Shown here piece after piece: positions 8,748-11,731 of a DNA stretch of 11,731 nt. Every line of letters begins with the position of its first letter. Within the stretch, counting starts at the first letter, position 1. The position numbers were made by a program, and so were the translations under genes. The notes beneath the pieces are model-generated. The model was not told the origin of the DNA. It worked only from the letters and a program-made list of their open reading frames with translations, and made no database searches. The stretch spans positions 1-11,731 of the forward strand of contig JADGJH010001137.1 in assembly GCA_027596945.1 (NCBI GenBank), in the 5' to 3' direction. This DNA is from Physocladia obscura (Eukaryota; Chytridiomycota; Chytridiomycetes; Chytridiales; Chytriomycetaceae).

Positions 8748-9642
8748 TCAATATCTTGTCCAACGCCCTTTTCTTTTCACACTTTCTTCCAATCTGTTAT
8801 GAATTGAAAATAAAAGAGAATCACAAAGGTCTTTGTCAATTTCCTCCCATATTGCAAATATTTGTTCAATTAAAGCCTCTCAAGTTCGAGGCATCCTAAA
8901 TTTTTTCTGTCTCCAAGCCTTCATGATACCCCATAAATTCTCTATTGGGTTCAGATCCAGGCTACTTGGGGGCCATTCAAGGGCAGAAATATGTTCTTCG
9001 GCCAGAAAATTGAGAACAGATTTGGCCTTGTGGTAAGCAGCATTGTCCTGCATGAACGCCAAATCGACTCCATGCTCCTCTTTCGCTGCTTTAATTTCAG
9101 GCAAAAGATACTCCTTGAGTGTTTCCTTGTAAGTTTCTTGATTTTGATTGCCTTTGAGGGCAACAAGGGGTCCCAGACCAAATCCACTGAAGTACCCCCA
9201 AAACATCACTGAAAAACTACCCTGCTGCAACTGATGATTTGTCGGCAAATTCACACATGCAATGCTGGAGTGACATCAATAGTACAACTCCTGGCTCTTG
9301 GGGCACTTCCGAACTGTTGTTTCATCACTCCAGATTGTGTCACACTCCAATAAGTCAATATCAAGGTGAATCTTTGCAAATTCCAGTCTCTTTTGCTGAT
9401 TTTGCTCTGAAAGTAAAGGTTTCTTCCAAAGACTCACTCTGAAAGTAAAGGTTTCTTCTAAAGATGCCGTTGCATAAATGAGCAGTGAATGCTCAATATC
9501 TTTGTCAGTTGTCACAGATTTGATCTTATGCAGCCCTGATTGAGCATTGGAATGTTGATGTTGGTCCAGAAGAGCAATTTTCATTGACTGGTTCTATAGC
9601 ACCACAATTATTAGAGGTAGTGGCAGTGGAAGTCTCTGACAT
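8748..9642 (-). pseudogene. Tc1/mariner-like DD34E transposase, decayed
   Basis: Cut-and-paste transposase of the DDE_3 (Tc1) family, read on the minus strand. Recognisable blocks in order: KPLLSEQNQQKRLEFAKIH, IWSDETTV with the first catalytic Asp, SVMFWGYFSGFGLGPLV, AFMQDNAAYHKA with the second Asp, and LEWPPSSLDLNPIENLWGIM with the catalytic Glu. Exactly 34 residues lie between that Asp and Glu. The normal C terminus (IWEEIDKDLCDSL...SVKRKGRWTRY) follows and stops at 8748-8750. Breaks: TGA at 9276-9278 between the first and second Asp blocks, TGA at 8880-8882 before the C terminus, and a 32-bp tandem duplication at 9405-9468 that shifts frame. N-terminal to it the protein is poorly preserved; an ATG at 9642 opens a different frame (MSETSTATTSNNCGAIEP) that resembles the linker after the helix-turn-helix. 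The helix-turn-helix part itself is not recognisable. Confidence 0.9.
9405..9468. repeat. 32-bp tandem duplication inside the Tc1 transposase
   Basis: Two adjacent 32-bp units (9405-9436 and 9437-9468) begin CTCTGAAAGTAAAGGTTTCT and agree over their first 28 bases with a single C/T difference. As 32 is not a multiple of three, the duplication shifts the transposase frame. The inner copy encodes the conserved KPLLSEQ block; the outer copy reads as LEETFTF. The high identity suggests the duplication is younger than much of the point decay. Confidence 0.8.
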
Positions 9643-10252
9643 TGGTTGCAGTACTATTTTTAGAACATCAATTCTTTGCAGAAATGGCAATTTTGTACTG
9701 GAATGACAATATTTACATCTTGCTATTTACAATATTGTGAATCAGTCCCCATTATTATATAACAACATCACATTTATGCTCACTAAGCCTCAATAGCATA
9801 AAATGGTAAGAAATTCTTATTTTGTTTGTCCATTACTTCCTTTATTAGAAAAATGCACACATATACTCATATGGTGTCAATTGATTGTTGAAAAGGATGC
9901 TTTTCAATGCATGGGTTGGACTTTTGGATGAATAGGGCAATGGTGGGGATATTACTCTGTGACAACACAAATATTTATCCATATAAAACCTTTTCAATTA
10001 AACTTGTTCAAATTTTTGTTGGTTGTAAGAACAAAAATTAAACAACTTTAATTTGCTGCCAATTGAAATCAGAGAAATTTCAGTGGCAAATTTTGTACAA
10101 TTGCAAAATGAAAAATGATAAGGGACCATTAGTAAGGGATCATTTAAATGGTCCATTATCAACCATTGAAATGGCATTTTTGACAATGGAAAACCTCCAA
10201 AAATGAACCAAACCACAAAACCAAAATGTGTTTGGTCTATGAGTCAATGGCA

Positions 10253-10319
10253 GTTTGGCCTTGGACCAAATTTGTTGAGACCAAAAAAGTGTCTGAACAA
10301 ATGTGGTCCAAGACCAAAC
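10253..10319. repeat. 28-bp inverted repeat (hairpin) with 11-bp loop
   Basis: The arms 10253-10280 and 10292-10319 are reverse complements at 25 of 28 positions, separated by 11 bp. The arm core is CTTGGACC(A/C)(A/C)ATTTGTT. A further outer copy of TGTTTGGTCT at 10229-10238 is the inverse of AGACCAAACA at 10311-10320. It could be a MITE-like foldback end, a terminal inverted repeat pair brought together by internal deletion, or an RNA hairpin. Confidence 0.75.
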
Positions 10320-10623
10320 AAAAAACCAAAATATTAGTAAGATAAAATAAAAATAAAAACTGATAATAATAATGCAAAACCAAAACAAAACAACAAAATG
10401 TGGGCAAAATTGGTGGCCACATGAAATTGACATTCTGATATACATAATTGAAGACATTCCCCTCTTTGGCAGAAATAAATGGGAGCAAGTACATACTTGT
10501 TACATTGCATTTGGCTACAATTGGGATGCTTTGATGCACTGAAAAACAAGTTCAAAATGCTATAGAGCCATAAAACACCAACTGGCAACCCTACCTGTCC
10601 CACAAGTAGTCCATGCAAAGTAA

Positions 10624-10824
10624 ACTGCATGGCAAATCAATGAAAAAAATGATACTGTTGTGTTGAATGATGACAACAGAGCCAACAGTGAAGAAAACTG
10701 GGAAAAGTTCAGCCAATTGTGTAAGTGCAGCAAGAAAGCAATGATGAGCAACCTGTGCTCCATGTGTTACCTTCAATTATCACATTACAGCCAACAATCA
10801 GGTAAAGGTGCAGGAGGGGACTAA
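10624..10824 (+). other. open frame with no recognised product
   Basis: After a TAA at 10621-10623 this plus-strand frame stays open for 66 codons (QINEKNDTVVLNDDNRANSE, then EENWEKFSQLCKCSKKAMM and a GKGAGGD end) and stops at 10822-10824. Its composition is more protein-like than the other frames here and it has a small cluster of cysteines, but there is no ATG in the first 39 codons and I recognise no domain. It may be a scrap of a transposon gene or chance. Confidence 0.15.
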
Positions 10825-10866
10825 AAATTAAATCATTAAATCATTACTTTTTGTGTTTAGAAAGTT

Positions 10867-11076
10867 GTTCTATGTCAAAATTTTATGCTGATTATATTGC
10901 TGCTAGTTTGGCTGCAATTCAATGAAAATTGAAGAAGTTAGCAAGGGGTAATAATCCTTAATGGTGACATCAAAAAAATTTTATTTTCTGACATTTTGAA
11001 TCATGTTCTAGATCAAAATTTTATGCCAATTTCAATGCTGCAAGCTGCACTCAAATTAACTGAATATTAAAAAGTT
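10867..11076. repeat. two diverged direct repeats of about 72 bp
   Basis: The segments 10867-10939 and 11005-11076 are related in the same orientation. Both run GTTCTA, TCAAAATTTTATGC, a T-rich stretch, TGCTGC or TGCTGCAAGCT, CAATT or CAAATT, and AAGTT at the end, with a small gap. Spacing is 138 bp start to start. They may be units of an old minisatellite or two copies of an interspersed element. After the second copy, AGTTTTCT and AGAAAACT form a short hairpin (11073-11099). Confidence 0.6.
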
Positions 11077-11545
11077 TTCTCTAGTTTCTCAAGAAAACTG
11101 AGTGCAGTTCTTTATTATTACTGGTATACATATACACATATTATGTGTAAAGCTATATGCACTTGTTGAACTTGTGTAATTGGCAAATAACTGTTAATTA
11201 TGTTAGACTTAAAAACTGCCCAATTTGCCTCGTTCCTTATGCCTCAACTTTGATTACAAAACCAAGTTTTTAGTAAAAGAAATTATTCAAATGTGAAACA
11301 CAAAGTTAGATAATAAAGAAAAGTGAATTTCACCAAAAAATCCTTATCACATACAATCATAATGTAGATTGCAACAAATTGTGCTCATTTTGTACAATTA
11401 GGTTAAATAATTGACCTAAAAATATAATTTTTCTGCTAATTTAATATTTCAACATCAAAATTGTACATTAATTTTTATGAAGCAAACATATTGAAATTGG
11501 AATAAAGCAAAGATGCAAAGGAACTTTTACTTCAAGCAAAGGTGT

Positions 11546-11676
11546 TTAATTTTCTTTATTCAACTCACTCAACTTTTGATAAGCACTTGCTTTTGCAACA
11601 GTGCAAAAATAGGGCTTATGTTGAATATTAGTCTGATTTGTTAGTTTGCACTTCTTGGTGCCCTTGGGAATCTCTT
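11546..11676 (-). other. possible terminal exon of an unknown gene, running off the right edge
   Basis: On the minus strand the frame from about 11676 to the TAA at 11546-11548 encodes a charged, non-repetitive C terminus (IPKGTKKCKLTNQTNIQ, then KPYFCTVAKASAYQKLSELN). Just upstream is a T-rich tract, a CTAAT branch-point-like word and GAAG, which together look like a 3' splice site. The rest of any such gene lies outside the window. I recognise no family, and the almost CpG-free base composition matches the surrounding repeat DNA rather than the gene island, so a transposon gene or chance is possible. Confidence 0.2.
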
Positions 11677-11731
11677 CTTCAACAGGATTAGAGCAGAAGA
11701 ATTGCGAAAAAAAAATAGAAAAAAACAAAAT

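Larger units (their letters stand above)
9643..11545. other. gene-free, CpG-free AT-rich repeat region
   Basis: I see no confident gene in this 1.9 kb. Reading frames present on the minus strand around 10000-10760 are short, hydrophobic and typical of A/T-rich DNA. The sequence contains a near-perfect hairpin repeat (10253-10319), scattered GGACC/GGTCC and ACCAAA words, two diverged direct repeats near 10867 and 11005, and one CpG (within CTCGTT at about 11230). It probably consists of old, heavily mutated transposable-element sequence. Confidence 0.5.

Noticed and set aside
9700..10050. Right terminal repeat of the Tc1-like element, e.g. GGATATTACTCTG near 9947
   Set aside because: Shares only a few bases with the reverse complement of the left end and is not followed by TA; not convincing.
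9998..10763. Several overlapping hydrophobic frames on the minus strand
   Set aside because: Phe/Leu/Ile-rich translations of A-rich DNA with inverted repeats; no start context, motif or family resemblance.
1..11731. tRNA, rRNA or CRISPR-type array
   Set aside because: No cloverleaf with the usual internal promoter boxes, no rRNA-like conserved stretch and no regularly spaced identical repeats were seen.

Overview
The window looks like fungal nuclear DNA. It holds two intron-containing genes on the minus strand, and both introns and splice sites can be read directly (GT...AG, 53-170 bp). One gene is a long-form ATP phosphoribosyltransferase of histidine synthesis, which animals lack. The other is a chromatin-type DDT/WHIM protein. 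The surrounding sequence is AT-rich and full of decayed DNA transposons. I cannot place the species. A transposon-rich fungus, possibly from an early-diverging lineage, fits best.

Layout. Positions 1-2833 hold a decayed PIF/Harbinger element with its two usual genes in convergent order: a Myb/SANT-like DNA-binding protein on the plus strand (322-1450) and a DDE transposase on the minus strand (1502-2785). Both are broken by stops and frameshifts. Positions 2834-3654 contain no gene that I recognise. Positions 3655-4865 are hisG/HIS1 in five exons (312 aa). It lies only 114 bp downstream of a three-exon gene at 4980-8238 (1010 aa), which encodes a DDT-WHIM protein with an N-terminal PIP-box-like motif. 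Positions 8399-8706 are a scrap of a Ty1/copia polyprotein. Next to it, across a TA dinucleotide, lies a Tc1/mariner-like element (8709 to about 9642) with a recognisable left end and a broken DD34E transposase. From 9643 to the end I see no confident gene, but there is a strong 28-bp hairpin repeat, a pair of diverged direct repeats of about 72 bp and a possible terminal exon at the right edge.

The most striking large-scale signal is CpG content. By hand count, 9601-11731 has 2 CpG in about 2.1 kb and the left transposon flank about 31 in 3.66 kb, whereas the first 1.5 kb of the gene island (3661-5160) has about 65. Six of the seven in-frame stops in the decayed transposon genes are TGA, as CGA-to-TGA deamination would produce. 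This fits a fungus that methylates CpG in repeats and leaves a compact active island of hisG plus the chromatin gene unmethylated.
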